Below, piece after piece: positions 1-9,242 of a stretch of DNA of 64,000 nt. The stretch comes from Blastobasis lacticolella (lineage: Eukaryota > Arthropoda > Insecta > Lepidoptera > Blastobasidae). The notes beneath the pieces were generated by a model. The model did no database searches, was not told the origin of the DNA, and saw only the letters and a program-made list of their open reading frames with translations. Numbering within the stretch: the first letter of the stretch is position 1; each line of letters begins with the position of its first letter. Both the position numbers and the translations under genes were made by a program. The stretch lies in NCBI GenBank assembly GCA_905147135.1, contig LR990048.1, positions 3,828,563 through 3,892,562 on the forward strand, read 5' to 3'.

Positions 1-356
1 AGAATAATTCACGTGGTCATTAGTACTGGTCGTAATGCCAGCTTTCCACTACAGGAGCTTGATTCTGGTAAGGAAATCGTATCAATTGAAGTAACATTAC
101 AGTTCACGCGAACGCATAGGCTTCCCATTGGCAGTACTTGAATGGCGCATGGCATTATCCGTCCCTGAAATGAACGAAATTGACCAATCATCAATTGAGC
201 CGTATTAAACGCAGTGCGTTCACTTAGCAGACGAACGCTATGAGAACGCATTGTAACGCTATTTAGATAACTATTGCTTGCAAATACGGTGAATTCGAAC
301 ATCGGCGTAGGTTGTCGGTGTTGTTGTTTCAAGAAGTGTCCGCCCATTTTCGGAGC
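1..356. other. Unassigned segment with a short repeat match
   Basis: No gene is recognised here. A minus-strand frame stays open across 9-347, but its translation resembles no family I know. Bases 59-104, read on the minus strand, resemble 41580-41625 on the plus strand: both contain a TAATGTTACT...ACGATTTCC...ACCAGAATC core. This suggests a shared, diverged interspersed repeat of unknown type. Confidence 0.3.
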
Positions 357-445
357 ACGAGACGTTCCATGTAGGTAATATACCAGCTATCTGTACGAAC
401 CGGTTTGGCCTGTATTTTTTGGAATAAAAATGTCATCATCCATTT

Positions 446-625
446 GACGACCTCAGTGGTTCAGTTGGTTAACATCACAAAGTATCTGGTCTGCCACACA
501 AAGTACCTGAGTTCGATTCCCAGCCGAGCAAAAATTAAATGATGTAGTTTAATTTCTGTTACGGGTATAAGTGTTATAATGTAACAATTTATAATAAGTA
601 TGTATTTAAAAGTATATAAGTAACA
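446..625 (+). repeat. SINE-A copy, 3' portion truncated
   Basis: The start matches the tRNA-like head of SINE-A: an A-box-like stretch (GACCTCAGTGGTTCAGTTGG) and a B-box-like GAGTTCGATTCCC about 55 bp later. The body (TAATTTCTGTTACGGGTATAA) matches the other copies. The usual GGCGCTGTGTGAATT 3' segment is missing. A short insertion lies between the boxes. Confidence 0.65.
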
Positions 626-952
626 AAACACAAACTTTTCTTACTTTGGCGCTGAGTGAATTGTTCAAGCATATTATAGTACAACTACCACAAGCCTTAC
701 ATCTCTTTAAAACTATTACAGCCTGTTATATAACATAATGTTGTCCCTTGTGCACAAATAAAGTCTCTCCACCCACTGGAGGGCGTTCCTAAGCTCCAGC
801 GTTAATAGCTTGGTTGGGACCAACTGCCTTGTTCAATGTGAATTATTATACGTATTTAACAACGACGCGTTTACGACTATGAGCTACGCGTTAGTTACGC
901 CACAGGTAGGCCAGCGACGTGAGTAGGATCGAGACGAGCCTGATACCGGCTT
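626..952. other. No feature recognised
   Basis: AT-rich sequence passing into a short stretch rich in ACG and TACGCG words (860-925). No coding signal or known repeat is visible. Confidence 0.4.
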
Positions 953-1350
953 TATAAACTCACTAGGGCGGCAAACAAAATTACGACCTGCCTGATGGTG
1001 AGAAGTTACCGCAGCTTGTGTCTATCATTTTGGCTTTAATGTAAGGGTTGTGTTCTCGCGCACGAGAGCCAGAGGTCCGCCTAGACCATGATATGGGATC
1101 TAGCAGAATTACAGTGGAGCGACTGCCATCTGACCTCCGTGATTCTGCTATCTGCTAACGGAGTAATAATAATAATCTTGGCGTTAATGCCCCGATGACT
1201 CAGAAAAGAGTCATTGGTACATAGCCGCAGTGGGACGCTTACACCACGAAACCTACTTTATAAAGTTTATACCACTAGGGTACCAAACAAGATTACGACC
1301 CGCCTGATGGTGAGCAGTTACCGCACTGTACGTTTGCAATACCATCTCTT
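953..1350 (+). repeat. Two repeat-D fragments flanking SINE-B debris
   Basis: Segments 953-1022 and 1262-1350 share CACTAGGG, GGCAAACA or ACCAAACA, ATTACGACC, GCCTGATGGTGAG and AGTTACCGCA. The fullest copy of this repeat is at 47851-47980, and minus-strand copies lie at 45088-45240 and 41868-41912. The two fragments are separated by rearranged SINE-B sequence, so they may be one copy split by insertion and duplication. Confidence 0.5.
1030..1250 (-). repeat. Rearranged SINE-B copy or copies
   Basis: Bases 1037-1155 match the 3' half of SINE-B in antisense (TTCTCGCGCACGAG, GTCCGCC, CAGTGGAGCGACTGCCATCT, GACCTCCGTG). At 1156 the sequence switches to a second antisense tail (AATCTTGGCGTTAATG). 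This then jumps directly to the head-proximal part (ACTCAGAAAAGAGTCATTGG, CCGCAGTGGGA). The second part is therefore internally deleted. Confidence 0.6.
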
Positions 1351-1843
1351 TCTTTAAGATGTTGTAGTCAGTAGGGAAAACCTCTCCCAGAAGTTCATTC
1401 TATAAGCAAGCCTAGTGGTTTTGTGCGTAATTAATGTGCGTAGGGAAAAATTCCTTTTTAACCGCATATTTTACATAACCTCGTGAGACTATTATTTCCC
1501 GCTATAAAATAGCCTATGTTACTCGGGAATAACGTAGCTAATATTATTGAAAAAGAAAATTAAAAGCCGCTTGATTTGTTTTTGAATTTATCCTCTACAA
1601 TCAAACCGACAAACCAACAAATCTTTTCTCTTTATAACATTAGTAAAGACATTCTTCAGAATCAGGGGTACCTACACGACCCATACTCATCATACCGCAG
1701 TTTAAAACTGCCAGAGTAATCAAAGGTCATAAAATCCAGCAATGACACTGAAAAATGCCAACACGTAAATGCTTTTAAGCTTGCATCATTATGGCCTGGA
1801 ATCCTCCGTGCCATAATGATGGAAGCTTCGAATAAATCACGAA
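1351..1843. other. No feature recognised
   Basis: Anonymous sequence of mixed composition. A short inverted pair, AAGCTTGCATCATTATGGC and GCCATAATGATGGAAGCTT (about 1780-1830), could form a hairpin. No gene or known repeat was identified. Confidence 0.35.
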
Positions 1844-2111
1844 TACTCCGTTAAAGTACTCCGATGCTCTTACGGTGAAGGAAAACATCGTGATGAAACC
1901 TGCAAATTCAGACAACTGAATTTGTTACCATGATCCAATCTGGTCAGGTTTCAATGGTAGCAGTGTCACGGAGGTAAGATGGTAGTCGCTCCACTGTAAT
2001 TACCTGATCGCCAAATCCTAGATCATGGTCAAGGCGGACCCCGGGCCAACGTTCTCGAGAGCACAACCGGGACATTAACGCCAAGATTATTATTATTACT
2101 CCGTTAAAGTA
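1844..2111 (+). mobile_element. SINE-B insertion with 15-bp target-site duplication
   Basis: A 5'-truncated SINE-B lies in sense orientation at 1859-2096. It is flanked by perfect 15-bp direct repeats TACTCCGTTAAAGTA at 1844-1858 and 2097-2111. The body carries the family words GATGCTCTTACGGTGA, AACATCGTGATGAAACC, GATCATGGTCAAGGCGGACC and CATTAACGCCAAGATT, ending in a short ATT-rich tail. The tRNA-like head is absent. Truncation plus a TSD indicate target-primed reverse transcription driven by a LINE. Confidence 0.85.
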
Positions 2112-2524
2112 GGGGTTCATATCTTCCGCTCTAAATGTTGATGGTCACACTATTTAGTGCAGTTTATGCGCCGGTTAACACTGACATAAAACTGTTTTAA
2201 ACGGTGCTCAAGAGAGGAGGACTTACACTACTAATGCTGGATCGTATACACTCCGAGTCATTGCAAACTAATGATGTATTCTCGGTATTATATTATTTTT
2301 TTCCCCCAAAACAAGGAAAAGAAAGTAAGCGTAAATAAATAAAAAAAAATGAAAAAATCGATTATGAGCTAATGTATAAAAAAATCAGTGCCGCCATGTA
2401 CCAATAACTTTTTCAAACTTAAGTAGATTGTATCTGAAATATCCTAGATGATTATAACCCCAAATTAGAGCCTCTGTGTCTGTAAGCGAGCGCAGGATTA
2501 AATAAGTATAGTTTTGTTTTCCTC
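2112..2524. other. AT-rich stretch, no feature recognised
   Basis: Strongly AT-rich with poly(A) and poly(T) runs near 2295-2360. No open frame or known repeat was identified. Confidence 0.4.
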
Positions 2525-2720
2525 CCTTTCCTTTTTTATGCTACTCAGTGATAAACGAGCAGACAGCCCACCTGATGGTAAGTGGTAACTGTCGCCCATA
2601 AGATCTACAATTCATACATTTAGGTTACAGGTAACAAAAATGCAGAACCGCAGGTGCGTTGTCACTGTGAGTACTAAGATAAAATGCATCATGTCTGTGA
2701 TTTCCTAGCATTTCTACTGT
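2525..2720 (+). repeat. Interspersed repeat C
   Basis: Shares GAGCAGA-AGCCC, CCTGATGGTAA, GGTAACTGTCGCC, ATTCAT-CATTTAGGTT, TGCAGAACCGCAGGTGCG and TTGTCACTGT with copies at 32040-32235 and 43868-44065, and with a fragment at 30766-30850. All copies lie in the same orientation. The element type is unknown. Confidence 0.55.
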
Positions 2721-2885
2721 CTACGAGTATACTAATCTTATAAAGATAATTGATTTGTATTTTTGTTTGTAATAAATAAACTTGTAAACTACTGGATAAA
2801 TTTTAAAAATCTTTCACTATTAGGAACATTCCGAGTAACATTTGCTGGAACGTAGTATATTTAGACAGAACTGAACTGGACGCGA

Positions 2886-3064
2886 CCACGTACCGGTAGA
2901 CGCAGCGTGGGTAGGCCTCCTACAAGGTGGACCGACGACCTGGTAAGGATCGCAGGTACCAGCTGGATGCGGAAAGCACAGGACCGGTCTTTGTGGAGAT
3001 CTCTGGGGGAGGCCTATGCCCAGCAGTGGGCGTCTTCTGGCTGATATGATGATGATGATGATGA
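2886..3064 (+). pseudogene. 5'-truncated RTE retrotransposon, 3' end only
   Basis: Decodes to the C-terminal tail of RTE-type ORF2: GRRSVGRPPTRWTDDLVRIA, then the SWMRKAQDRSLWRSLGEAYA region, followed by a stop and a (GAT)n tail. The extreme 5' truncation is typical of target-primed insertion. Direct repeats of 13-14 bp (TGAACTGGACGCGA) at 2872-2885 and 3065-3078 bound it, the first base being ambiguous with the tail. It is non-functional, a dead-on-arrival copy. Confidence 0.88.
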
Positions 3065-3154
3065 TGAACTGGACGCGAGTGAAAGCCGCTCGGAACGGCT
3101 AGTTGAAAATAGATTGATCACGCAACACTAATCACTACATGACAACTATTATAA

Positions 3155-3318
3155 AACAAAGTCCCACGCCGCCTCTCTCTGTCTGTCGCGATAAACACTA
3201 AACTACTGAATGGATTTTCATGCGGTTTCCACCAATAGACAGAGTGATTCATGAGAAAGCTTTTTGTGTATAATATGTTTAAGTTACTTCTCGTGCAAAG
3301 CCGGGACGGGTCGCTAGT
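3155..3318 (+). repeat. Helitron-like repeat, family H1
   Basis: Contains the set ACAAAGTC, CTGTCTGT, AAACTACTGAATGGATTTTCATGCGGTTT, ATAGACAGAGTGATTCA-GAG (quoted in pieces) and ends CGGGACGGGTCGCTAGT. The CTAG followed by T is the terminus expected of Helitrons. Related copies lie at 12610-12795 (minus), 39192-39385, 40145-40300 and 55197-55345. The 5' boundary is uncertain. Confidence 0.5.
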
Positions 3319-3605
3319 TAAATCAATAATGTTTTCATCGGAAGGCCGCAGGAAGGAAACAAAAAAGAAAACCTCTAATACAAAGCCAAGGCGCCCCGGA
3401 GTCAGGGAAATAATTCAGCGGGTCATTAGACCCATTACAGTAATGGCGGACGCAAGGTGTCGCTGAATTTTTTATTTTATCGCTAACATTGACTGCGGTG
3501 AAGCCGGGACATTTGTGATTTAGATTTCCTTTGTACACGTGCACGGAGATATTTGGTATTTTTCTTTTTATTGTTCTCGTGGTCTTAGTCTCTACAAGGA
3601 TTTAT

Positions 3606-3830
3606 GACCTGAGTCACTGGTTCAGTGGTTAACATATCTGCCACATAAGAGGTACCGGGTTAGCGTCCCGGCCGGCCAGAAGTTGAACTTATGAATTTTA
3701 ATTTGTGTTACGGGTATGGGTGTTATATTGTATAGATATAACACGGAAGTATTATTTAAAAGATATATGTAGTTTATGAGTTTTCTGGACCCATAACACA
3801 AGCTTTGCTTATATTATGGCCGTTGCTGCA
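3606..3830 (+). repeat. SINE-A copy
   Basis: Head GACCTGAGTCACTGGTTCAG carries a 3-bp insertion relative to the other copies. The B-box is degraded (GGGTTAGCGTCCC). The body has TGTGTTACGGGTATGGGTG and the 3' part AACACAAGCTTTGCTTA. The final GATGGCGCTGTG segment is diverged. Confidence 0.65.
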
Positions 3831-4573
3831 CCCTAAAAATTTTATCATCATCATCTCAACTGCAGGACGCCTACTGCTGCACGTCTCTCCTTACGCCCCT
3901 ATCGAGACTTTATTTGTTGTGCTTTACAGCGAAGAATAATTTAAGCAGTATGTTATAGCTATAGCCACATATACTTAGATATCGTGGGCCAATCGCCAAA
4001 TTGATCCATCAGTACGTCGGATAATTTGAACTTCGCGCATTCGTAGCACAGCTACGATGGTGCTACGCGATGGCTACGCATACAGTATTACGTCGAATAC
4101 TGCTACGCGCCTCCGCAAAGCCACAGAATACTATACATGCAAAGCGAAACTAGATAAAAGAACAGTGTGATATCTCTCCGAGTGAGTATGAGTATGTACG
4201 AGTTTGTATGTGTTTGAGAATGACTTTGTAATTGCAGCATACACGGCCCCTTGATCAAACCACGCAAATGACAGCTACATCTGACCTACTTTCCAGCGGG
4301 ATCCTTTTATTTCCTGCGTGACACGCTTTTTCAACTTAAACTCGCTTGTTTTAAGTTTGCATTTGTGATTTTGATTTATTATTTTATAAATTAGCACTTT
4401 TCTCATTTATTTAAATTTAGTTTAGTGAAACGACATATCACTGAAAATATATTAGCGTTTTGTCATATCACTTATTGTTTTTAGTAAGAAGACGTAATAA
4501 AGAAGAATATGCGGCATCAACGTTGATTTCGTGGTATCCCTAGGGATTTCGTGAAATCCCTGGTATCCTCATT
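3831..4573. other. No gene; CTACGC-rich patch
   Basis: Contains a patch at about 4035-4130 rich in CTACG and TACGC words, such as GCTACGATGGTGCTACGCG. Similar CG-rich patches occur near 22040-22110 and 40800-40930. The rest is anonymous AT-rich sequence. Confidence 0.35.
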
Positions 4574-4754
4574 TCAGAAGATGACATTGCAATAGGCCTC
4601 CTCTTTATTCAAAACACTATATACACACAGTACTATCTCAATCCATTGCGGATTTCGTAAGTTTCGTAATGCCAGAAGTTGACATTGCATTGGGCCTCTC
4701 CTTTATTCGAAACATACACACAGAACTATCCCAATCCATTGCGGATTGCGTACG
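4574..4754 (+). repeat. Imperfect tandem duplication, about 90-bp unit
   Basis: Unit 1 (about 4574-4660) and unit 2 (about 4670-4752) share AGAAG-TGACATTGCA, GGCCTC-TTTATTC, ACACACAG-ACTATC and CAATCCATTGCGGATT. The copies differ by scattered substitutions and small indels, so the duplication is not recent. Open frames on both strands here are by-products of the repeat. Confidence 0.8.
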
Positions 4755-5260
4755 TGGTACGCGACAGAATGCCTGAAAGGTCAGCAATGGACGCGGTTCC
4801 TGACGCATCGCAGATAGCAACGTCGACGCAATCTATAGCACGCTCGAGTGAACAAAATGAATAGTGTTTGCGGCAAACATAGTAGTTTTGAATGCGTCGC
4901 ATGCGAGCAAAGGATTTACATAAATCACTGGGACAACCATAATATATGGATAGGTGAAGACGTGTGACGTATTTTTCCTGTGTCTCTCAATGTTACAGCA
5001 AATGTGTGGATGAAATAATGTTGTTGTATGTACATTTATATGAAACAATAGTTTACAATTTTGTAATGTGGTGCTTAACGGGAGAATATAATGATACTCA
5101 ATGGCGCACGTACATTGTACAAGCATTTAATGTATCTAATTACTTAGCCTAAATTACATTTATACCCTAAGTGCGGGGTGAGGTATGCTACACACTACAA
5201 TTTATAGAAAAAAAATTAAACCATAAACTTATTAACCTACCTCCTAAACGAAAGATAATT
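4755..5260. other. No feature recognised
   Basis: Short overlapping frames are open on both strands (4833-5152), but none resembles a known protein. No repeat family was recognised. Confidence 0.35.
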
Positions 5261-5555
5261 TACATTAGATAACAACTCTCTTACGGTGAGGGAAATCATC
5301 TTGATGAGAATTGCACATTCAGGCGACTCAATATGTAATCAAGATTCAATCTGCAGGGCTATTTTCTATCTCAGTGGACAACTGAATTTGACATAAAATT
5401 ATCTTATACTACTCAAATTTGGTCGACGCCATAGCCAGTGGCCAATGTAGATGAAGTAGTGCAGAATTATCTTATGTCAAATTCAGTTGCCAACTAAGTT
5501 AGACAATAGCCCCGATGGTCAGGTTCCCTGTTTATAGGGTCACAACCGAGACATT
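5261..5555 (+). repeat. SINE-B copy interrupted by a MITE
   Basis: The SINE-B body runs to CAATCTG near 5353 (CTCTTACGGTGAGGGAAATC, GATGAGAATTGCACATTCAGG) and resumes near 5515 with GGTCAGGTTCCC. It ends with CACAACCGAGACATTAA, lacking the central part of the family sequence. The gap is filled by the inverted-repeat element at 5356-5512. Confidence 0.65.
5356..5512. mobile_element. 157-bp MITE with about 41-bp terminal inverted repeats
   Basis: The left arm starts GGGCTATTTTCTATCTCAGT and continues to CAACTGAATTTGACATAA. The right arm is its near-complement (TTATGTCAAATTCAGTTG to ACAATAGCCC), with about five mismatches over 41 bp. It has no coding capacity. It sits inside a SINE-B copy, which fixes the insertion point to within a few bases, but the TSD is not clear. 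The superfamily cannot be assigned from the termini alone. Confidence 0.75.
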
Positions 5556-6213
5556 AAATTACCATTAAACTGAATATAAAATAATTGCCTCAGGTCCCCA
5601 GAAACCATATAGGTGCCCATAAAGCTGGCCTGCCGCGTTGCCCCGTTGGATGGTGAGGCTAATTCTTTGACCTAAGTAGAGGCTAGCCTTCATCAGATAT
5701 GCCTTAATCAGCGATGTCATTAGTAATGTCGACCAGGCGCTTAGCTAGGAGTCCCGATACAAGGAGTGTGCGCCTGGTACCCACGGTCCAAGTGTTTCTA
5801 ATCCAATCTGTGAGTCGGCGGGGACCTACTTCTTAGTTACTACTAACTTATTCTACTAATAATGTAAATCCGAAAAATTGTAAAGATCGACGTTTTATTT
5901 ATCTATTTATTTAACACTTTATGCACAAAAGAGTACAAAGGTGTTTAACCTGTTGTGTGACCGTTTTGATGTTTGTTACCCTATCTCACAAAACGCACTT
6001 AACGGTTTTTAATCAAATTTATCAATGTTATCACGAATAACACTGTGCTATAATTTTTCTCGAAAGGTGTCTTTTCATGGACTGGCGTCTGGGCTCGTAT
6101 TTTTGAATCGCTCGCCTCAATTTAAACGGTTTTCAATTTTGATATAATTAAGGCGTAGGAAATTGCTACTTCTTCAGTATTTTTGTTGCAAAGCTTTTGT
6201 TAAGATAGACCAG
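5556..6213. other. No feature recognised
   Basis: A GC-richer block (5590-5830) gives way to AT-rich sequence. I could not relate the block to any known element or gene. Confidence 0.35.
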
Positions 6214-6402
6214 GTTTCATATTATAATTCATATTAGAGTGCCACAAACTTATCTATTCAGTGGCCAATACTAAAACTAAGTGACGTCATTTTGAATCAA
6301 TGTCAACAACAGCGACGGTGCTGATAAGTTTGTGACAAATTAATATGAATCATATTATGAAACACTCATGTGGCCTGTTCAACTGAACCACTCAGGTCGT
6401 CG
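6214..6402. mobile_element. 150-bp fold-back MITE, with adjoining SINE-A head fragment
   Basis: The left arm (GTTTCATATTATAATTCATA ... GTGCCACAAACTTATC) and right arm (GATAAGTTTGTGACAAATTA ... TATGAATCATATTATGAAAC) are imperfect inverted repeats of about 41 bp closing 6214-6363. At 6379-6402 a short antisense SINE-A head fragment follows (CTGAACCACTCAGGTCGTC). No open frame is present in the element. Confidence 0.7.
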
Positions 6403-7149
6403 CTAAATCCATTTTAACTCTGACACAATATATACAATATTGTAAAGTCTAATGTTTCTATAAATTGGCAATAAAAGACAGCGTACAGTGAATAAAAATC
6501 CACAGCTGCATTGCCCATAAATTACAAAGAGGCGGAAGACAAGTTTTATCTTACTTATGTACGGAGAAGTGACAACAAAACCTATGAAATGAACAGTGGA
6601 ACTGGAACCCAGCCAAGGTATCCGCGTGATGTCCATAAAAATATTAACGCATTGCCTTATTTTAAAATTGTTTCGTGATTATTTTAAAACGCACCAAGAT
6701 TAACGACATCTCCGAGGCAGACAATATACAGATAATATAAAAGTAATAGTTAGTAGTTGATTTATATAAAAAAAAATTGCAATTTTACGACTTAATTACT
6801 TAATTAGGTACCTATAATGCCATTTTTAAGTTAGGTATGGTCATTTTTTAAAGTGATAAATCAAGTTTTTGTCGAATATGTAATTTGACAAATCTTGGAT
6901 TTGACGAGTGTCTAAATTTATTTATTTATTTTCTTGCCTCAAATTGGTAAACTATAATCTTACACTTAGGTAAGTGTAAGACTATGTTTTCTTTACGACT
7001 ATTATTTCTATTAGTTTTCTAACATATATGAGACTTTCTTTCGTTCTTTATATAAAATATAGACCGTTTCTAAACACAGTGCACATTTTGTATTACATTA
7101 ATTTTTCAATTTCAATTTCAATTAGAAAGCTTTAGAAGTCCTGCTAGAT
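6403..7149. other. AT-rich stretch, no feature recognised
   Basis: A 77-residue minus-strand frame at 6403-6636 has no recognisable similarity. The remainder is low-complexity AT-rich DNA. CTTACACTTAGGTAAGTGTAAG at about 6960-6981 can form a small hairpin. Confidence 0.35.
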
Positions 7150-7405
7150 AGGTACCACCTGCTAGATAGAACCAACTCCATGGATAACGGATCTCGCCAA
7201 GGCGACTAATACCGTAGAAGACCAGTTAGAATCTCCGAAGACCAGAACATTTACAAAAGCGTTTTCTGTTATATGTTTAAGCTAAAAACTCCAATACACC
7301 TACCAAATGTGGAGATTACGACAAAATCAACAACTATTACGGAAGAGGCCCATGTCCTTCAGTGGACTGTTATATTGCCTCTCGATGTCATGTAGGTAAT
7401 GATGA
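7150..7405 (+). repeat. Repeat E, diverged copy
   Basis: Matches repeat E patchily (AAGGCGACTAAT, GTGGAGATTACGAC, GAAGAGGCCCATGTCCTTCA, GTGGACTGTTAT) and ends near GTAATGATGATG. Its 3' end resembles that of RTE elements. It is more diverged than the copies at 11957 and 52789. Confidence 0.45.
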
Positions 7406-7807
7406 TGCATATAATTTCTTGACGATACTAATTTACATTACAAACTGAGTAAAATTGGTAAGTACAAGTTTTGTAACCAGTCCCTCATCGTGAATGATTT
7501 TACGTCCATAACTTTGGTTCAGTGGCATAAAGTTCTCACTTCATTCGATTTCATATTACAAGACAAACTTTTCGGAAATTAGCTTAAACGCCGGCCATTG
7601 TAACCGCAATGGAAGCAACAAAAAAAGACAAATTTGAGGTAAAATGGCACAAATGTCATAAAAAACCTTTATGTATTTATTTGTTTCTTTATTTTCGGCG
7701 GTAAAGAGATACTGTGTCGTAGGGTTGAGGTAAAATTTGGATTGGTCTCTTTTTTCATTTTTATTTATAGGAACTTTACGTTGCTACAAAATAATGTTTT
7801 GTTATTT
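7406..7807. other. No feature recognised
   Basis: Anonymous sequence with no gene or repeat identified. Confidence 0.35.
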
Positions 7808-7903
7808 TGCTGGGCATAGGCCTTCCCCAGAGACCACAAAGGCCGGTCCTGTGCCTTCCGCATCCAGCTGGTACCTGCGATCTTTAACCAGGTCGTCGAT
7901 CCT
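7808..7903 (-). pseudogene. RTE 3' end fragment
   Basis: Read on the minus strand it encodes the RTE C-terminal tail: DDLVKDRRYQLDA-like sequence in a disturbed frame, then AGGCCTATGCCCAGCA. It includes GCACAGGACCGGCCTTTGTG, shared with the copies at 2886, 10231 and 29453. The (GAT)n tail is missing. Confidence 0.75.
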
Positions 7904-8787
7904 TCGGTCGTTGAGAATAATATAATAATAATATTCGGTTGACAAGGCTCTAGCTAGATAATAATGAAATATTTCGGTTAATAGTTGTTTTTCTGTTTGA
8001 AGGATAAGGTAGCCATAGCAATTGCGCTGGCTACCAGTTCGTAGTAATTACTGCGAAGAATAGATAAAAATATGAAGCTAATCCTAATGACCAGTAATAT
8101 ATATGGCTAATGACGTAGGAAACCTCTAGGAATAAACATCCTATGCTCTCTGGCCTTGTCGATGTATGAGTATATTTAGGGGTTCACGCGCAGGCTTCAT
8201 ATGCAAGCATTCTTTAAGTCAAAAGCTTAGAAACGAAAGCAGAAGCGGCACATAACTTTCAATTTCGTGACCGAGACCGCAGCGAGAATCCACTGCTCAT
8301 GTAATCCCCTAGTTATTATTTATCGCACGGTTTGGTTGGCGTCTGACCCCGGCGTGATGCTGGGCCCTGATAGGGGATGTACTAAATCACATTACACGCG
8401 CCTTTTATTTGTTCCAACGCAATAGCTCACGTGCGCGTGCGGCGCAATTGAATACCAAATCGGAACAGGGGCAACATTTTGTACGTTACACCTAATGTAC
8501 TTGAGAGGGGTTATTTATGGCCTCAAAGTGAGGGTAGGTGCTAGGGTACCTTTTATTGCTGCTGCGGACCGTTTGGGACCCGACTGGGGCAAGGTATTGT
8601 GTGGAGGTAATTTTGCAACGTAATACGCCGCGAAATCTAAAGGTGGGGATTATTTAGCCCTCGTAAAAGTAGGCTTGTATCGGATATTTTGCAGTTTTGT
8701 ACTTTTATGTGGTTGTGTAAATGTACAAATAGCTTATCACAATATACAGTAGCAAGAGACATGCTCCATCATCATGCTTTGAAAATG
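7904..8787. other. No feature recognised
   Basis: Non-repetitive-looking sequence with moderate GC between 8270 and 8660. No open frame of note and no recognised repeat. It may be host intergenic or intronic DNA. Confidence 0.35.
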
Positions 8788-8992
8788 CACACAGCGCCAT
8801 CTAACCCTGGGTGCTTGACAACTGATAGACTACATTTACACTTTTAAATACATTCTTATTATTCATTTTATATGACACGTAGAGCCGCAACAGCAATTAA
8901 AATTGATCATTTCAATTTCTGTTCAGCCGGGAATCGAACCCGGAATCTCTGCGTGTCAGACTAGCATGTTAACCACTGCACCATTCAAGTCG
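8788..8992 (-). repeat. SINE-A copy
   Basis: Antisense SINE-A: CACACAGCGCCATCTAACCC, CTTTTAAATACAT, TCAATTTCTGTTCAGCCGGG, an intact B-box complement (GGGAATCGAACCC), then TTAACCACTGCACCATTCAA at the head. Its 5' half was later duplicated in tandem together with 60 bp of flank (8875-9242). Confidence 0.75.
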
Positions 8993-9242
8993 AGAATGCT
9001 GGCTAGTTTTGCAAAAACGCCGCCAGTGTGGTAGAGTAGAAATGCACAAACTATAAATGAATACACGTAGAGCCGCAACAGCAATTAAAATTGATCATTT
9101 CAATTTCTGTTCAGCCGGAAATCTAACCCGGAATCTCTGCGTATCAGACTAACATGTTAACCACTGCACCATTCAAGTCGAGAACGCTGGCTAGTTTTTC
9201 AAAAACGCCGCCAGTGTGGTAGAGTAGAAATGCACAAACTAT
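8875..9242 (-). repeat. Tandem duplication, 180-bp units at 188-bp spacing
   Basis: Bases 8875-9054 recur at 9063-9242 with a constant offset of 188 bp and only a handful of differences, for example GGGAATCGAACCC against GGAAATCTAACCC. The unit joins the 5' half of a SINE-A to its flank (GCTGGCTAGTTTT to GCACAAACTAT). The 8-bp spacer AAATGAAT is similar to the AAATGAAT microsatellite that follows 9242, so slippage or unequal exchange at this motif is plausible. Confidence 0.9.

Noticed and set aside
9..347. 112-residue minus-strand protein
   Set aside because: No recognisable motif; the frame overlaps a weak repeat match and has no supporting context.
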